Shown in pieces: positions 38,453-40,122 of a DNA stretch of 40,122 bases; within the stretch, counting starts at the first letter, position 1, and the number at the start of each line of letters is the position of its first letter. This stretch comes from Candidatus Pseudelusimicrobium marinum (GTDB lineage: Bacteria; Elusimicrobiota; Elusimicrobia; Elusimicrobiales; Elusimicrobiaceae), in contig JABHZW010000059.1 in NCBI GenBank assembly GCA_018656005.1, positions 1-40,122 on the forward strand, in the 5' to 3' direction. Position numbers and translations under genes: made by a program. The notes under the pieces were generated by a model. That model was not told the origin of the DNA. It searched no databases and worked only from the letters and a program-made list of their open reading frames with translations.

Positions 38453-39526
38453 ATGCAAAACCTGAATAAAACCGCTCTATATAATGAAATGGAAAAAGTT
38501 GGCGGTAAAATGGTAGATTTTTTCGGCTGGGCATTACCAATTCATTTTGGAAGCATACTTGCCGAACATAAAATAGTGAGAGAGCATTGCGGTATTTTTG
38601 ATGTATCACATATGGGACAAATTTTTGTCGAAGGTAAAGATGCCTATAAATTTATTCAATTAATAAATACAAATAATGTCAAAAATGAAGCTGGACGAGG
38701 TGCATATTCACATATTCCTAATGATAATGGCGGAATTATTGACGATGTTATAAATTTTTGTCTATCTGAAGAAAAATTTTTGATAATAGTAAATGCATCT
38801 ACTCAAGAGAAAGATTTTGAATGGTTTAATAAAAAAGCAACTGGTTTAGATGTAAAAATCACTAATGAGAGCAAAAATTTTTCTATGTTAGCAGTTCAAG
38901 GGCCAGAAGCTATGCAGATAATAGAAAAATTAGAACCAAAAGCACTAGAAATTAAAAGGTTTGGCATTTTAGCTTGCCAGATTTTTGGGCAAGATAGTTT
39001 TATCACAAGAACAGGTTATACAGGCGAAGACGGGGTGGAAGTGATTATTCCCCATTCCACAGCCCCAAAAATCTGGCAATTCTTCTTAGAAAACGGCTCA
39101 AAACCATGCGGACTAGGTGCAAGAGACATTTTACGGCTTGAAGCTGGCTATTTATTATACGGTGCAGATATTGACGATACTCATAGTCCAATAGAAGCAG
39201 GATATGGCTGGGTAGTTAAGCTGAAAAACGACAGAGAATATCCAAGCAAAGAAATCTTTGCTAAACAAAAAGCTGAAGGGGTAAAAACAAAATTGACAGG
39301 TTTTGTTGTTAGTGGTGGTGTACCTCGTTCTGGTTGCGAAATTTTATATAATGGTAATGTAGTGGGCAAACTTACTAGTGGAGTATTTTCGCCACTATTT
39401 AAAGGTATTGGTGTTGGATATATTCCAACAGATTTGCCAGAAGATGCGGAATTTGAAATTAATTTTGGAAATAGAATGGGTAAAGCTCAAAAAACTAAGA
39501 TCCCATTTTATAACAACAAAGTTTAA
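38453..39526 (+). CDS. gcvT: Glycine cleavage system T protein (aminomethyltransferase)
   Basis: Releases ammonia from aminomethyl-lipoyl-H protein and makes methylene-THF. 357 residues; typical blocks KVGGKMVDFFGWALPIHFG, HCGIFDVSHMGQI, FSMLAVQGPEA, TRTGYTGEDGVEVI, and GLGARDILRLEAGYLLYG, with the C-terminal YPSKEIF. GGAGG lies 9 bases upstream. First gene of gcvT-gcvH-gcvPA. Confidence 0.96.
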   Translation: MQNLNKTALYNEMEKVGGKMVDFFGWALPIHFGSILAEHKIVREHCGIFDVSHMGQIFVEGKDAYKFIQLINTNNVKNEAGRGAYSHIPNDNGGIIDDVINFCLSEEKFLIIVNASTQEKDFEWFNKKATGLDVKITNESKNFSMLAVQGPEAMQIIEKLEPKALEIKRFGILACQIFGQDSFITRTGYTGEDGVEVIIPHSTAPKIWQFFLENGSKPCGLGARDILRLEAGYLLYGADIDDTHSPIEAGYGWVVKLKNDREYPSKEIFAKQKAEGVKTKLTGFVVSGGVPRSGCEILYNGNVVGKLTSGVFSPLFKGIGVGYIPTDLPEDAEFEINFGNRMGKAQKTKIPFYNNKV

Positions 39527-39544
39527 TAAATTTCTTTTCTTATC

Positions 39545-39583
39545 TCCTCTCCCCCACGAGGGAGAGGATTAAGGTGAGGGGGA
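39545..39583 (+). repeat. REP-like palindrome between gcvT and gcvH
   Basis: CCTCTCCC (39546-39553) pairs with GGGAGAGG (39560-39567), followed by ATTAAGGTGAGGGGG. The stem plus the trailing GGTGAGGGGG match a GC-rich extragenic palindrome known from many Gram-negative genomes. It is strongly purine/pyrimidine-biased and richer in GC than its surroundings. Confidence 0.6.
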
Positions 39584-39621
39584 TGTTTCTTAAAATTTAA
39601 TAAATATCAGGAGAACAGATT

Positions 39622-39996
39622 ATGTACAAAGCAGAAGAATGTAAATATGCTAAATCTCACGAGTGGGTGCATGTAGACGGAGATATTGCAACAGTAGGAA
39701 TTTCAGATCATGCACAAAAAGAAATTAGCGATATCGTTTTTGTAGAACTGCCAGAAATAGGAAAACAAGTAGAAGCTGGCAAACAAGCAGCGGTAGTGGA
39801 AAGTGTTAAAAGTGCGTCAGACTTTTATGCTCCAGTATCAGGCGAAGTTGTAGAAGTTAATGAAGCTGTTAAAAGCGAACCTTCCTTAACTAACCAAGAA
39901 GCTCATGGAAAAGGGTTCTTTTTTAAGATAAAACTATCAAAACCAGAGGAATTAGACAATCTTTTAAGCTTTGACGACTATAAAGCTTCATTATAA
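39622..39996 (+). CDS. gcvH: Glycine cleavage system H protein
   Basis: Lipoyl carrier shuttling the aminomethyl group between P, T and L proteins. 124 residues; ESVKSASD with lipoyl lysine K63, N-terminal CKYAKSHEWVHVDGDIATVGISDHAQKEI, and C-terminal LLSFDDYKASL. AGGAGA is upstream of the ATG. Its lipoylation may depend on the LplA-like protein at 21957. Confidence 0.97.
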   Translation: MYKAEECKYAKSHEWVHVDGDIATVGISDHAQKEISDIVFVELPEIGKQVEAGKQAAVVESVKSASDFYAPVSGEVVEVNEAVKSEPSLTNQEAHGKGFFFKIKLSKPEELDNLLSFDDYKASL

Positions 39997-40002
39997 AAAA
40001 AT

Positions 40003-40122
40003 ATGTTCATATCAAATACTGAGAAAGATAAAAAAGAAATGCTCAAAACTATCGGTGTAGATAGTTTTGAGTGTTTATTGCAAGATATCCCAAAAAAATT
40101 ACTAAACACAAAAATGAATTTA
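40003..40122 (+). CDS. gcvPA: Glycine dehydrogenase (decarboxylating) subunit 1, 5' part
   Basis: Forty codons to the window edge: begins MFISNTEKDKKEMLKTIGVD and continues with a stretch like the GcvPA N-terminus (FEDIPxxxxx pattern, here LLQDIPKKLL). The P protein is therefore probably the split PA/PB type. The start is 6 bases after the gcvH stop; its SD would lie within the end of gcvH and is weak. Confidence 0.85.
   Translation, partial: MFISNTEKDKKEMLKTIGVDSFECLLQDIPKKLLNTKMNL

Overview
This is a low-GC (about one third G+C by eye) bacterial chromosome segment. The cell envelope genes (MreBCD, PBP2, RodA, an AmiC-type amidase, an AsmA-like protein) suggest a Gram-negative rod. Na+-translocating oxaloacetate decarboxylase and an iron-dependent alcohol dehydrogenase suggest a fermentative anaerobe. 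Zinc-type S14, S4, L24, L36 and Adk, the missing L30 gene and the lysine/alanine-rich protein tails would fit Elusimicrobiota (Endomicrobia-like) or a similar deep lineage. That assignment is inference; the window has no rRNA gene.

Bases 1-12384 hold the S10/spc/alpha ribosomal cluster in the order rpsC-rplP-rpmC-rpsQ-rplN-rplX-rplE-rpsN-rpsH-rplF-rplR-rpsE-rplO-secY-adk-map-infA-rpmJ-rpsM-rpsK-rpsD-rpoA-rplQ. rpmD (L30) is not at its usual place. Bases 12405-18058 hold the cell-shape block mreB-mreC-mreD-mrdA-rodA. It runs on into a DUF2344 protein, RNase E/G, a wall amidase, a lipoate-ligase-like protein, an M50-like membrane protein, an AsmA-like protein, pyrE and a membrane-anchored adenine deaminase, ending at 27914. 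All of this is on the + strand with very short gaps.

The - strand then carries birA-oadG-oadA-oadB, a compact operon that makes a biotin-dependent sodium pump together with its own biotin ligase. Next come a small XRE regulator, an iron alcohol dehydrogenase, a CYTH-protein cluster with a TSUP permease, a histone-H1-like protein, greA, a secreted LRR protein, a YgjP-like metallopeptidase, and the start of the glycine cleavage operon gcvT-gcvH-gcvPA. The lipoate-ligase-like protein could supply GcvH.

Three things stand out. (1) A family of at least eight hairpin repeats, all in the same orientation, lies between genes of the ribosomal and mre clusters and ends in the Shine-Dalgarno of the next gene; pairing is maintained despite base changes. 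(2) A perfect 11-bp inverted repeat sits symmetrically between two divergent promoters, one for the XRE regulator and one for a roughly 116-nt sequence that can fold into a multi-helix RNA with a GCAA tetraloop. (3) An intrinsic terminator sits directly between the greA promoter and the greA start codon. No stretch over 300 bases lacks a gene. I saw no tRNA, rRNA, CRISPR array, transposase or integrase.
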